Assembly: GCA_029945445.1 (NCBI GenBank)
Contig: JAQSCO010000005.1
Span: forward strand, 186,001-250,000
Direction of reading: 5' to 3'
Source of the DNA: Lacunisphaera sp.
Lineage (GTDB): Bacteria > Verrucomicrobiota > Verrucomicrobiia > Opitutales > Opitutaceae
Length of the DNA stretch: 64,000 nucleotides
In this document: positions 8,659-18,594 of the stretch, in pieces
Position numbering within the stretch: the first letter of the stretch is position 1
How the letters are laid out: each line of letters begins with the position of its first letter
Notes under the pieces: model-generated
What the model saw: only the letters and a program-made list of their open reading frames with translations
Database searches by the model: none
What the model was told of the DNA's origin: nothing
Translations under genes and position numbers: made by a program

Positions 8659-9609
8659 TCAGTCCGCGCGTGAACGCTTGATGCGCTTGATGACCACGCG
8701 TTCAAGTTCCAGCAGACGCAGGTTGACGGAGCTCAGCACCAGGCCGAGTGACAGGCTCAGGCAGGTCAGCATGAAACCGGAAAGGGCGAGGATGGCGCAG
8801 GCGCGGCTGGCCACCCGGTGCGTCTCGACCAGCTCGATCGCGGGCAGCACGCCGGCGGCCAGCGTGCCGAGGAAGAGGACGATGGCGACGGAGCCGAAGA
8901 GGGTGAGCGGCTTGTAGGACCGCATCAGGAGGAACAGGCGCAGCAGCACGCGCATGCCATCGGGGAGGGTGCGGAGCTTCGAAAAACTGCCCGACGGGCG
9001 CTCGCCATACGGGGCCTCGATTTCCTTAATCACCATGCCGCGGTAGAGGCTCTGCATCGTCAGCTCGGTCTCGACGTCGAAGCCGTGGGACGTGATCGGA
9101 ATCAGCAGGACGCACTCGCGGGTGAAGGCGCGGTAGCCGGAGAAGATGTCTGAGATGTTCGACTTGAACATCCGGTTGATGATCCAGCACACGAGCTGGT
9201 TGCCGGCGACGTGGAATTTGCGGAACGACTTGTCGCTGTATTGCTGCAGCCGGGCGGCGACGGTGGTGTCGGCCTCGCCCTTCAGGATGGGCTCGAGCAG
9301 CCGGTGGACGGCGGTGGCGTCGTAGGTGCCGTCGCCGTCGACCATCACCATGATGTCCTCCTCGATCACCTCGAAGATGCTGGCGACGACGTGGCCCTTG
9401 CCCTGGCGTTTTTCCCGGATGACGGTGGCGCCGGCGGCGCGGGCGAACTCGGCGGTGCGGTCCGTGCAGTTGTTGTCGAAGACGTAGATGGCGGCGGCGG
9501 GCAGCTGCGCGCGGAAATCCTTCACGACCTGCGCGATGGTTTTTTCCTCCTGATAGCAGGGGATCGTGATCGCGATACTGGGGGAAGAGGTGGGGCTCGG
9601 GTTGGCCAT
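8659..9609 (-). CDS. GT2 glycosyltransferase, membrane-associated
   Basis: 316 residues from ATG 9609 (MANPSPTSSPSIAITIPCYQ). A longer frame starts at 9684 but adds only unconserved proline-rich sequence. The GT-A core carries IAITIPCYQEEKTIAQVVKD, IYVFDNNCTDRTAEFAR, and MVMVDGDGTYDATAVHRL with the metal-binding D-G-D. Two hydrophobic segments near the C-terminus (about 235-260 and 270-295) anchor it. It resembles glycosyltransferases of the DPM1/YfdH group. It is followed 17 bp later by a small methyltransferase. Confidence 0.85.
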   Translation of the reverse strand: MANPSPTSSPSIAITIPCYQEEKTIAQVVKDFRAQLPAAAIYVFDNNCTDRTAEFARAAGATVIREKRQGKGHVVASIFEVIEEDIMVMVDGDGTYDATAVHRLLEPILKGEADTTVAARLQQYSDKSFRKFHVAGNQLVCWIINRMFKSNISDIFSGYRAFTRECVLLIPITSHGFDVETELTMQSLYRGMVIKEIEAPYGERPSGSFSKLRTLPDGMRVLLRLFLLMRSYKPLTLFGSVAIVLFLGTLAAGVLPAIELVETHRVASRACAILALSGFMLTCLSLSLGLVLSSVNLRLLELERVVIKRIKRSRAD

Positions 9610-9721
9610 GAGGCAGTCGGGGACGGGGAAAGGAGGAGGATTTAGTGGGTTCACAAAGAGCCTTGTTTGGCTCGGTATGTCCACAGTGATTTCTGCCCCC
9701 GGGCCGGCGGTCGCAGCGGCC

Positions 9722-10888
9722 CTAGGCGTCCACTTTCACGAGCACCAGCCGGTGGTGCCGGAAGAAAGCCTTCAACCGGTCCCAGCCGTCGGCCAGCCCG
9801 GCAATCAGCAGGGCGGCCGCGATACTGATCAGCACCATGACCTCGGGCAACTGCCGGCACGAGGCCGTCGCGTCGGCATAGCGCCACGCGCCGTAGTAAA
9901 GGACCAGGATGTGCCAGAGGTAGATTTCCAGCGTGTAGCGGCCGAGCCAGGAGACGAGGGTCGCCCGCGTGTTCCAGCCCAGCGCAATGCCGGCGCCCAG
10001 ACTAAACACCATGGCGAGGTCATACACCAGCATCTCCGGCCGGACGTAGGCGAAGTCGAGCACGTTGCGCTCAAAATTCACGCCGACGACCGCGATATCG
10101 GTATTGCGGATGAAATTCCAAGTCATGGCGATGACCGCGACCACCAGGGCGAGCCCGCTGCCCATCCGGAGGGTGCGCGGCGACAGCAAACTAACTATGG
10201 TCCGGTAGTGCAGCCCGCTGAAGAAATAAAACATCCAGAAAAGCGGATCCGGCCGGCCCCACGTGTAGTAGTTCAGCGTGCTGCGGTAGCACAGCAGGCC
10301 GAGGGTGAGGTGGAGGACCAGCAGCAGGCCGCTGAGCGCGAGGACAAAGTGTTGGGGGCGGACGGCGGGGACGAGGCGGTTGAGCCAGCCGGGCAGGGCC
10401 TTCAGGGCGGGTTGCAGGAGATACAGGTAGAGAATCAGCGGGATGAAATAGAGCGTGGGCTCGATGCCGGAGAGAAAGAACCGCGAGGCGAGCCAGCTCA
10501 GCCGGCCGCCGAAGCCCGGCACGGCCAGCCACTCGGGATAGTGGTTCAGCAGGAAGAACGAGGCGATGCTGGCGAGCAGATAGGGAAAGCCGATCCGCCA
10601 GAGCCGGCTGCGGTAGTAATCGCTCAAGAGTTGCACCTTGGTGGAGGCGCCGGCTAGCACACCGGAGAGAAAGATGAACAGCGGGACCGCGAAAATAAAA
10701 ACCTGGTTCAGCGTGAGCCCGAGGTAGAAGGACGGGCTCCAGGCAAAGCGGTCGGTGGTCACAAAGCTGCCGGCGAAGTGAATGCAGACGACCCCGAGGA
10801 TGCTCCCGCCCCGGAGCGTGTCGATGTAGGCATTGCGTCCGGGGCTGGCCGGCGGTGGACTAGCTGGGGTTGATGTGGCTGGGTTCAT
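9722..10888 (-). CDS. Acyltransferase 3 family (OafA/WecH-like) O-acyltransferase
   Basis: 388 residues. The family hallmark is at the N-terminus: NAYIDTLRGGSILGVVCIHF, where R and H match the catalytic pair of Acyl_transf_3 proteins. About ten hydrophobic helices follow, which is normal for the family. It ends with a basic tail (FFRHHRLVLVKVDA). Such inner-membrane enzymes move acetyl or other acyl groups onto sugars of O-antigen or capsule. Its start overlaps the stop of the upstream 949-residue membrane protein (ATGA), so decoration may be coupled to that enzyme. Confidence 0.88.
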   Translation of the reverse strand: MNPATSTPASPPPASPGRNAYIDTLRGGSILGVVCIHFAGSFVTTDRFAWSPSFYLGLTLNQVFIFAVPLFIFLSGVLAGASTKVQLLSDYYRSRLWRIGFPYLLASIASFFLLNHYPEWLAVPGFGGRLSWLASRFFLSGIEPTLYFIPLILYLYLLQPALKALPGWLNRLVPAVRPQHFVLALSGLLLVLHLTLGLLCYRSTLNYYTWGRPDPLFWMFYFFSGLHYRTIVSLLSPRTLRMGSGLALVVAVIAMTWNFIRNTDIAVVGVNFERNVLDFAYVRPEMLVYDLAMVFSLGAGIALGWNTRATLVSWLGRYTLEIYLWHILVLYYGAWRYADATASCRQLPEVMVLISIAAALLIAGLADGWDRLKAFFRHHRLVLVKVDA

Positions 10889-13734
10889 GGTTGGCGAAAG
10901 CCGTTCAGGCGCAGGCTACGGAAGAGGTAGTAGAGTTGCGTCGAGCCCGGGAGGGATTCGGTCCGGCGCTGGAGATTAAGGACCCGATGCTCTTTCTTGC
11001 CAAACGTTTCGTAGTGCTCCCGCGCGCCTTTTTCCAAGGGAATTTTCTGGGAGACCACATAGGCCTTCACGTCCGGATAACGTTCCAGATATTCCAGCCA
11101 GTCCGGCTCGGTGCCGACGGAGACATTTCTGAATTCCAGCACATTCTTGCCGGGCTGCGGGGTGAGCTTCACGGTTTGGTCGGACCAGCTCTGGGATCCG
11201 TCCAGCTGGTGGTCCTGCACGAGCTGGCCGTTGAGAACCACGTCGAGGTGGGCGGTATCGCGGGTCTGCAGGCGAACGCTGAAGACAAGTTCAAGTCGCG
11301 CCAGCTGGTCCATGGCGGGAATCTCCAGGCGGACCACGGGAGACTTGGCCCAGCGGATCACAGGCAGGTTCCACTGCGGATATGGTCCTTCCGGCACAGC
11401 CAGCCCCTCGGTCAGGAGGTGGGATGGAGGGGCGGGGATGACCAATTCATCGGCAAAAAGCAGCGACGGATCGTCCGGTGCCTCGACCTCGGGCGGCAGG
11501 GTCCGAACGAGATAGGGCAGGTCGACCGCCCCGATTTTCGCCCCGCTCACCTGGTCGTCCACCCGGATGGTGAGCCGGCGGAACGGCTTGGTCACCGGAA
11601 CGGGAGCGGCGCCGGTCTGCGTGAAAGTAGCCAGTGTGGCGGTAGTCCGGTCCTCATATTCGATCCCGACGGTGACTCGGGCCTCATCCTCCGGATTGAG
11701 CCCGATCACCTTGACGCGCATGTTGGAATACCGGCTGGGCTCGCGCGGCGCGTAGTAGAACTCGGCCAGCACATTCCGGTTGCCGGGGGCCGAACGCATC
11801 TGGCCGGCATGCGCGGCGAGCCCATAGTAATCCAGCGCGGGCTGGCCCCGGCCGATGGTGCCGAGGAATTCCACCCCGGCCGTTTTCTTGGTCGGGATTT
11901 CCACCACAGCATAGGAGGAAAGTTGCTCGATATTACTATAGGCCACTTTGCGCGGGAAACCCCATTCGGAGAAGACATTGTAGGCATCCGGCACAACCGC
12001 GTCGAAAGCGATGAAGCGTTGCTGGTGGCCTTGCGTCATGAACAGGAAGACCCGCTCGTTGCCGTCAGTAGAGTGGATGTTGACCTTCGGCTGCTCTGCC
12101 AGGCGCAGGCCCATGAACGGAGGCAAGGCCGGCAGCACCGGCGGGGCCGGGTCGCCCGCCCAGAGCGGGGCATAGGGCCGGCTGGTGTTCTTGAGCAGAT
12201 AATTCCCGGCCAGCCAGACGGAGGTGAGCGCCAGCACGACCAGAAGATCGCGGGTCATGCGGCGGAAAAAGGCACTGGTCCAGCCGGCCTGGACCAAGGC
12301 GGCGACGCAGGGGCTCATGACCAGGATGGGCAGGACGAAATACCGCTGGTTGTAAAGCGACCACTTATTCAGCAGGAAATAAGTCCCAAACCAGCCGAGC
12401 CCCAGCCAGCCCAGCCACACCACGGGCGCGGGTGACTTGCGGAAACGCAGGAGGCAGAAGGCCGCGCACAGCAGAATGAAAGGACCGGCGAAGCCAAACC
12501 ACACATGGTCCTCATTCAGGTCGGGCGGGAAAAGATAGAAGGGGGAAAAGGCGTAGGCGCCGTTCCAGTGCGGGAAAAAAACGTGTTCGCCCCACTCATT
12601 CAGCCACGCGGTGACGTTCAAGTTGAAGGTGAAGCGGTGCAGCGGCTCGAGGAAGAGCTGCACCAAGTAGGCCTGCGCGGTCTGCGCGGCGCAGGCGAAG
12701 GTGAACGGCCGGTTGAGGGTGAAGTCATAGGTCTTGTTCATCCAGTGGCCCTTTTCCGCGAGGTTGATCAGGGCGAAGGGCGCCGCCAGGAGGAAGGCCA
12801 GCACGCCGGGAACGAGCCACGCCCGCACCCCGCGGAAAAAAACGCGGGTCTCACTGCGCCGCCCGTGCTGCCAGGCCAGGACGAGCACGATCACGCCGGC
12901 GGCCGGGCCGAAGAAAATGACGGTGAGCTTGGAACCGGCGGTGAGGCCGGCGGCGAGACCGGCCAGCAGCGCGTCGCGCGTCAGCCGGGATTGCCGCCAC
13001 CGCAGGGCGAATACCAGCGCGCAAAGGAGCCCGGCGCCCGTCGGGAGGTCGTTCGTGGTCGCGGTGGCCTGGGCGAGGATCTGGGTCGAGGTGAGCGCCA
13101 CCCAGGCGGCGATCAGCGCGGCATTCGCCGAGCAGCCGCCCAGGCGGCCGAGGCGGTAGATCGCGACCCCCGCCGCGGCCCACGCGGCCAGGTTGAAGAA
13201 GTTGAGGGTCTGCAGCGGCGGGTTGTAGATGAGGCCGAAGAGCTGCAGCAGGTTGTAATTGAACGGAAAATAAATCTGCCGGTCGTTGCCGGTGGAAAAG
13301 TGGGCGAGGGTGTTCTGGCCCATGTAGAACATCGCCCGGGGCAGATGGTAGGCGAGCGAGTCGTAATTGTTCGGCTCGTAGGTGCCGGCAATGCGGATGC
13401 TGGCATAGGCGAGCGGGACCAGCGTGAGGAAAAACCCGGCCAGCAGCCGGCCGGAAAATTTGTCGTCGCCGGTTTCGGCCGGGCCGGGCGCCGGCGGCAC
13501 GAGCCGCCGCAGGAGCCACCAAGTGACGGCCGCCAGCGACAGCGACGTGCGGAAGAACCACGCCGGGTCGCCGAGCCGGTGCAGGCCGGCCAGCAGCAGG
13601 CAGGTGACCACGAGGTTGCCCCAGGCGAGCAGGCCGGCGGCCAGAAAACGGTCGATGGACCGCACGGCCAGATGCCGGGCGGCCCCAAAGGACGCCCCCA
13701 GCAGGATCAGGCTGTGCAGGAGGAAGAGATACAT
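10885..13734 (-). CDS. Large GT-C-like membrane protein with C-terminal beta-sandwich and PDV-HY module (copy 1)
   Basis: 949 residues. The first ~560 contain about twelve hydrophobic helices. An extracytoplasmic loop AGTYEPNNYDSLAYHLPRAM resembles the acidic catalytic loop of GT-C glycosyltransferases. The rest is soluble and presumably periplasmic: an alpha/beta part, then a beta-sandwich at ~760-880 (GPYPQWNLPVIRWAKSPVVR). A short end module at ~885-930 holds DWLEYLERYPDVKAYVVSQ and HYETFGKKEHR. The gene is a tandem paralogue of the next one upstream, with the same order of domains. No family name is certain. A polyprenyl-linked sugar transferase with a carbohydrate-binding tail is the best guess. 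Confidence 0.7.
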   Translation of the reverse strand: MYLFLLHSLILLGASFGAARHLAVRSIDRFLAAGLLAWGNLVVTCLLLAGLHRLGDPAWFFRTSLSLAAVTWWLLRRLVPPAPGPAETGDDKFSGRLLAGFFLTLVPLAYASIRIAGTYEPNNYDSLAYHLPRAMFYMGQNTLAHFSTGNDRQIYFPFNYNLLQLFGLIYNPPLQTLNFFNLAAWAAAGVAIYRLGRLGGCSANAALIAAWVALTSTQILAQATATTNDLPTGAGLLCALVFALRWRQSRLTRDALLAGLAAGLTAGSKLTVIFFGPAAGVIVLVLAWQHGRRSETRVFFRGVRAWLVPGVLAFLLAAPFALINLAEKGHWMNKTYDFTLNRPFTFACAAQTAQAYLVQLFLEPLHRFTFNLNVTAWLNEWGEHVFFPHWNGAYAFSPFYLFPPDLNEDHVWFGFAGPFILLCAAFCLLRFRKSPAPVVWLGWLGLGWFGTYFLLNKWSLYNQRYFVLPILVMSPCVAALVQAGWTSAFFRRMTRDLLVVLALTSVWLAGNYLLKNTSRPYAPLWAGDPAPPVLPALPPFMGLRLAEQPKVNIHSTDGNERVFLFMTQGHQQRFIAFDAVVPDAYNVFSEWGFPRKVAYSNIEQLSSYAVVEIPTKKTAGVEFLGTIGRGQPALDYYGLAAHAGQMRSAPGNRNVLAEFYYAPREPSRYSNMRVKVIGLNPEDEARVTVGIEYEDRTTATLATFTQTGAAPVPVTKPFRRLTIRVDDQVSGAKIGAVDLPYLVRTLPPEVEAPDDPSLLFADELVIPAPPSHLLTEGLAVPEGPYPQWNLPVIRWAKSPVVRLEIPAMDQLARLELVFSVRLQTRDTAHLDVVLNGQLVQDHQLDGSQSWSDQTVKLTPQPGKNVLEFRNVSVGTEPDWLEYLERYPDVKAYVVSQKIPLEKGAREHYETFGKKEHRVLNLQRRTESLPGSTQLYYLFRSLRLNGFRQP

Positions 13735-13779
13735 GTGGTTTTCGTGCGCAGCGCGGCCAATTTCCGGGGCGGAATGCGC

Positions 13780-16647
13780 TCAGGGGTTGGCCAGGCCTTC
13801 CACGCGAAGACGGCGGTAAATGTAGTAAAGTGAATCGGGCGGGATCGGCGAGGAAGCAGAATTCGCGGTCATGGGCAAGGCCCGGCCCTCCGCCCGGCCA
13901 TGGCTCTCGTAATGCAGCCGCGCGCCTTCCTCCAAGGGCTGGCCTTGCGCGATCACGTATTGCTTCACGTCCGGATTTTTTTCGAGGTAGGCCAGCCAGT
14001 CGGGTGCCGCGGTGCCCGAGTGATCCTTCAGCTCGAAGACGTTTTCCCCAGGGCGGGCGGTCACCTTCACGACCTCGGTATGCCAGTCCGTGCGGCCCGA
14101 CAGCTTGAAGCTTTGCACCAGTTCGCCGTTGTGCCGCACGTCGAGGATGGCCTGTTCCCTCATCTGGAGGCGCACGCTGCACGTGAGCTGCAACTCCTTG
14201 AGGCGGGCGTCGGCCGGGACCGTGATGCGGACCGCGGGTTGCTTGGCCCAGCGGAAAAGCGGCAGGTCCCACTGCGGATACGGTCCTTCCAGCACGGCCA
14301 GGCCGCTGACCGACAGGTTGTGCTCGGGCTCTCGGGCAATGAAATCAACGGTGAACACCGAGGTAGGATTGGACAACGGCACGGACTCGGCTTCGCTGTG
14401 CCGGACAGTGAAGGGCATTTCCCCGAGGCCGAGGCTCCGGCCATCCGCGTCGGCGACCACCTCGAGGACCAGGCGCTTGAAGGGCTGCTTCAGCGCGACC
14501 TTGTTCCAGTCCGAATGGGCCACGTTCAACACAAGGAGGCGGGTGCCGTCGGCGAGTTCCGCGCTGATCCGGGCGTGCGCGGCGTCGCGCGGGTTGAGCC
14601 CGACGATCCGGATGCGGCCCTCGCCCAGCCGCACGGGATCGTTGGTGTCGGTGTTGTATTCCACGATCATCGCAAGGTTGCTGTTCTGCGGGGTGGCCGG
14701 CTGGTCATCGGCGTGGGGCGGAAGCCCGAGATAATCGAAGGTGTCGTTGTTTCCCGGCATGATGCCCAGAAACTCGACGCCGGCTGTTCGCTTGGCCGGG
14801 ACCGGCACGACGGTGTAAGAGGAGTAATAGGCAAGGTTGCTGTAAATGGTGTTCCGCGTGGCGCCCCAGAAGGAAAACACGCTGTAGTTGGCGGGATTGA
14901 TCTCCGAGCCGGAGGTGATTTGCTGGTGCGGTCCCAGGTGCATCAGGGGATAAATGCGCTCGTTCGTCCCGTAGGAGCTGAAGTTGATGCGGGCTTGGCC
15001 GGACAGCCGCTCGACCAGGGTGGGGGGCAGGTTGGGGATGATTTTCGGTTGCGTGACGCCGGTGAACGGCACCGGGCGCATGGTGTTCCAGAGGAGATAG
15101 TGGACCGCGAACCAGAGGGCGCAGCCGGCCACTGCATAGAAAGCGATCCGCTTGCCGGGGCCTAGGATCCGGAGACCGGACCGGCCGCCCTCGAGGACCG
15201 CCGCCGCGCAGGGCCCGAGGAGCACAAACGGCGGCACAAAGTAACGCTGGTTGTAGGACGACCATTTGTTCAGCGCAAAATAGGCCGCGAACCAGCCCAA
15301 CCCGAGCAGGGCGATCCAGCTCATGGGCCGCTGGAGCGTGCGGTCCCGCCAGAGACAGAGGATCCCACAAATGAGGAACAGCGGACCGGCGAAGCCGAAA
15401 AACACATGATCCTCGTTCGCGCCGGGCAGAATGGTGGAGAGCGGGGAGAAGGCGTAGGCCTCGTTCCAGTTCGCGAAGACGTGCCTACTAAACCACAGGT
15501 TCAAGGCGTTGACCTGGTCGGGGTCGAAGGTGAAGCGGGCAATCGGATCGCAGAAGATCTGGACCAGGTAACCCTGCGCCGTCTGCAATGCGCAACCCAG
15601 GCTGAAGGGCCGGTTCAGCGTGAAGTCCATCCGGTGGGTCATCAGCTGGCCGGTCGCCCGCAGGTTAAAAATGAGGAAGGGCGCGCTGAGGATGCCGGCC
15701 AGCGCGGCCGGGCCGATCCACGCGCGCACGCCGGTGAGGAAGGGCTTGGTGTCCTGCCGCCGCCAGTGTTGATAGGCCATCACCACCAGCAGCAGCACTG
15801 CGGCGGGGCCGAAAAAAACCACCGTGAGCTTGGTGCCCGCACTCAGGCTGGCGGCGAGGCCGGCGAGCAGCGCGTCGCTGGTCCGGCGGGATTCGCGCCA
15901 GCGCAGCGCGAAGAGGAGGGCGGCAACGAGCGCGGCGCCGGCCGGCAGGTCCAGGATCGTGCTCGTGGCCTGGGCCAGGACCTCGGTGGAGGTGAGCGTG
16001 AGCCACGCGGTGATCAGCGAGGCATTGAAACTGCAGCCGGCCCACCGGGCGACGCGGTGGACGCCGAAGCCCGTGACCACCCAGGAGGCGACGTTGAGAA
16101 AGTTGATGGCCTGCGGCGGCGCGTCGTAGATGAAACAGAGGAGCTGGAGCAGGTTGAAGTTGAACGGATAGTTGACCTGGCGGAAGTCGGCCGTCTCGAA
16201 GTGCGACAGGGAGCCGTGGCCGAGGTAATAAATCACGCGCGGCAGATGATAGGTCAGCGAGTCATAGTTGTTGGGTTCGTAGGTCCACGCGATCGCGAGG
16301 TTCCCGAGGAAGATCGGGAGCAGCGTGGCGCCGGCGGCGATGATCAGCGGCCGGCTGCGCTGGTTGTCGCCACAGGTGGCGGGCTCGACGGCGGGGGCTG
16401 AGCCGCGGCCGGCGAAACGCCACGTGAGCAGGAAAGTGGCGGCCGCGAGGAGCACGGAGCCGCGGAAAAACCAGACGGTCGCGCCGAGCTGGCCGAAGCC
16501 CGAGAGCAGCAGGCAGAGCGCCACGATGTTGCCCCAGAACAGCAGCGCCGTCGCCACGATCCGGTCCGCCAGGTTTTGGGCCAGCCGGCGCGCCGTCGCA
16601 TACGAGAGCAGCGTCAGGAGCGAAAAATGGGCGAGCAACAGCGTCAT
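13780..16647 (-). CDS. Large GT-C-like membrane protein with C-terminal beta-sandwich and PDV-HY module (copy 2)
   Basis: 955 residues counted from ATG 16647, which overlaps the stop of the GT4 fusion gene (ATGA). The frame is open further upstream but that part is antisense-like shadow. The N-terminal ~560 residues are polytopic, with the same AWTYEPNNYDSLTYHLPR loop as copy 1. The C-terminal beta-sandwich (LEGPYPQWDLPLFRWAK) and end module (DWLAYLEKNPDVKQYVIAQ, HYESHGRAEGR) align throughout with copy 1. The pair is separated by only 45 bp and clearly arose by tandem duplication. It likely acts at the periplasmic face of the inner membrane. Function is inferred only from topology and context. 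Confidence 0.7.
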   Translation of the reverse strand: MTLLLAHFSLLTLLSYATARRLAQNLADRIVATALLFWGNIVALCLLLSGFGQLGATVWFFRGSVLLAAATFLLTWRFAGRGSAPAVEPATCGDNQRSRPLIIAAGATLLPIFLGNLAIAWTYEPNNYDSLTYHLPRVIYYLGHGSLSHFETADFRQVNYPFNFNLLQLLCFIYDAPPQAINFLNVASWVVTGFGVHRVARWAGCSFNASLITAWLTLTSTEVLAQATSTILDLPAGAALVAALLFALRWRESRRTSDALLAGLAASLSAGTKLTVVFFGPAAVLLLVVMAYQHWRRQDTKPFLTGVRAWIGPAALAGILSAPFLIFNLRATGQLMTHRMDFTLNRPFSLGCALQTAQGYLVQIFCDPIARFTFDPDQVNALNLWFSRHVFANWNEAYAFSPLSTILPGANEDHVFFGFAGPLFLICGILCLWRDRTLQRPMSWIALLGLGWFAAYFALNKWSSYNQRYFVPPFVLLGPCAAAVLEGGRSGLRILGPGKRIAFYAVAGCALWFAVHYLLWNTMRPVPFTGVTQPKIIPNLPPTLVERLSGQARINFSSYGTNERIYPLMHLGPHQQITSGSEINPANYSVFSFWGATRNTIYSNLAYYSSYTVVPVPAKRTAGVEFLGIMPGNNDTFDYLGLPPHADDQPATPQNSNLAMIVEYNTDTNDPVRLGEGRIRIVGLNPRDAAHARISAELADGTRLLVLNVAHSDWNKVALKQPFKRLVLEVVADADGRSLGLGEMPFTVRHSEAESVPLSNPTSVFTVDFIAREPEHNLSVSGLAVLEGPYPQWDLPLFRWAKQPAVRITVPADARLKELQLTCSVRLQMREQAILDVRHNGELVQSFKLSGRTDWHTEVVKVTARPGENVFELKDHSGTAAPDWLAYLEKNPDVKQYVIAQGQPLEEGARLHYESHGRAEGRALPMTANSASSPIPPDSLYYIYRRLRVEGLANP

Positions 16648-18590
16648 GGCCGCCCGGAAGGCTTTTGCACCAGGTAGAGCGCGCAGCAGCCGAAGCAGCC
16701 CATGAACCGGCCGTGGCCCGCGTGCTCCCATTCGAGGGCGGCGCGTTGCACGCCGATCTTGCCCGTGGCGTTCTCCTCGTTCAGGAAGTCGTGCACGAGG
16801 ATCGGGGTGCCCGGCCGCAGGTAGGCGCTGAGCGTCTGCAGGTCGGCGACGACGCCTTCGTAGCGGTGATCGCCGTCGAGGAACACCATGGTCGGGCTGA
16901 TCGCCCAGCGCTGGACGAAATCCTGCAGGACGCCATGAAACAGGTGGCAGCGGTCGCCGATCTTGGATTCGGCGATCATCCCGCGGGTGCGGGAGATGGA
17001 ATCGGCGCTGATGTCGATGCCGTAATACTGCGGCTGGCAGGTGCGGGTGGTGTTGTCCAGCGCCCCCATCAGCATGACCGTGGCCGACCGGCCGCCAAAG
17101 GGGCCGATCTCGAGGATCACGTCGCCGGCGTGAAAGGCCATCTCGTAGAGCTTGAACGAATCGCCTTCGGTCTGCCAGCCGGGCAGGTGCTTGGTTCGCT
17201 CGTAGATGGTCCGGTGTTCCTCGGAAATAAACGTCCCAGGCCCGCCCTTCGTCGGCCACGATGGGCGGTGCTGATCCATCCGCCGGACATCCTGCGCGGG
17301 ATCCAAGGGGTAGGTGAGGATGGGCGGATTGTGGCCGGTGCCCTTTTGCGGCCGGCCGCTGAGGAAGACATGCCAGCGCTCCTCGTGGGCCCACTGCGAG
17401 AAACGGCTGAGGGCATACTGCCGGGCCCAAGGCCCGGCCACCAACATGAAGCGTTCGTCCCCGAGGGCGCTCCGGAGCGCGACGATGGCCTCGGTGGCGT
17501 CGCCGTTGCGCACGAGCTTGCCGGTGATTTCATTGCGCACGATCTCCACGACCCCACCCGTCTGGAAGACCACGGCCGGGATGCCGCAGAGTTGTGCTTC
17601 CATGACGGTCTGCCCGAAGGCCTCCTCGGTGGCGGTGCCGAGAAACAGGTCCGCGGCCTGGTAGCACGTGGCCAGTTTCTCGGCGCGCAGATGGTAGCCG
17701 AGGCCGATCAGGCCGGGAATCTCGTCCGCGTTGTGGCCGAAGCCGGCGAAGTTCACCTCGTCCTTGAGGGCGGCGACGATGTCGCGCAGCTGCTGGCCGC
17801 CCTTGCGGTCCTCTTGGAAATTGACGGCGGCGCAGAGCACGAGCGGTTTGTCGTCGGGCAGGCCCAGTTGCTGGCGCGCGGCGTGCTTGTCGCCGGGCGT
17901 GAAGACAAACTCGTCGGCGCCGAGTTCGATGGTCTCGGCCCAACGGCACGAGGGCAGGGCGGTCTTGAACATGTCCCGGCTCCAGTGGCTGTTCGCCACC
18001 ACCTCGATCCCCTGCGGGCCGCCGAAGATTTTGCGCCGGATCTGCCAGGCCCCGGCGATCAAGGCCGGAGCCAGCGCGGGATAATGTGTCGCGGTCGGAC
18101 AGGTCTCGTTGCAACCCGTTAGATAGAGCCGGCAGCTGCCGGGGTAGGCGCAGCGCCCGGTGTAGAGATAGGCGTCGTGGAGGAAGGCGACGACCCGGCA
18201 GCCGAGGCGGGTCAGGGCGGGCAGCAGCTGGAACGGCCAGCGGGCCGCGTGCAGGTTGCCGACAAGGACGATGGTGGGATTGAAGCGCGCCACCTCCATG
18301 AGCAGGCCCGCGATGACCGCCTCATCGGACAAGGCCAGGCCGCCTTCGAGGTGGTTGACCTGGCGGACGCCGAGCCAGAGATCGGGGTCGATCGGCCGCG
18401 TGGCGACGGACTCCAGGCTGATGTCGCCCGGCGACCACGCGAGCACCCCGGCCTCGATGCCGAGGGCGAGAAAGGCCTCGACCTGCCGGGCCTGCGCGAC
18501 GCCGGCGCCGTATTGGAAGGCCACGTCGTTGAGAAAAAGGACGCGCCTGGGCAGGTCGGCGGTGCGGCGCTTGTCGATGAGGGGATTCAT
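16644..18590 (-). CDS. GT4 glycosyltransferase-methyltransferase fusion
   Basis: 648 residues. Residues ~10-420 are a GT-B glycosyltransferase of family 4 type: KRRTADLPRRVLFLNDVAFQ at the start, a C-terminal Rossmann half with VLCAAVNFQEDRKGGQQLRD, and the E-x7-E segment EEAFGQTVMEAQLCGIPAVV around 320-345. Residues ~440-645 are a Methyltransf_24/cephalosporin-hydroxylase-like fold with DVILEIGPFGGRSATVML and MVFLDGDHRYEGVVADLQ. The reading frame is continuous through the linker. A cysteine-rich FMGCFGCCALY lies near the end. The fusion suggests transfer and methylation are coordinated, as in chain-capping enzymes, but this is inference. Confidence 0.8.
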   Translation of the reverse strand: MNPLIDKRRTADLPRRVLFLNDVAFQYGAGVAQARQVEAFLALGIEAGVLAWSPGDISLESVATRPIDPDLWLGVRQVNHLEGGLALSDEAVIAGLLMEVARFNPTIVLVGNLHAARWPFQLLPALTRLGCRVVAFLHDAYLYTGRCAYPGSCRLYLTGCNETCPTATHYPALAPALIAGAWQIRRKIFGGPQGIEVVANSHWSRDMFKTALPSCRWAETIELGADEFVFTPGDKHAARQQLGLPDDKPLVLCAAVNFQEDRKGGQQLRDIVAALKDEVNFAGFGHNADEIPGLIGLGYHLRAEKLATCYQAADLFLGTATEEAFGQTVMEAQLCGIPAVVFQTGGVVEIVRNEITGKLVRNGDATEAIVALRSALGDERFMLVAGPWARQYALSRFSQWAHEERWHVFLSGRPQKGTGHNPPILTYPLDPAQDVRRMDQHRPSWPTKGGPGTFISEEHRTIYERTKHLPGWQTEGDSFKLYEMAFHAGDVILEIGPFGGRSATVMLMGALDNTTRTCQPQYYGIDISADSISRTRGMIAESKIGDRCHLFHGVLQDFVQRWAISPTMVFLDGDHRYEGVVADLQTLSAYLRPGTPILVHDFLNEENATGKIGVQRAALEWEHAGHGRFMGCFGCCALYLVQKPSGRP

Positions 18591-18594
18591 GACA

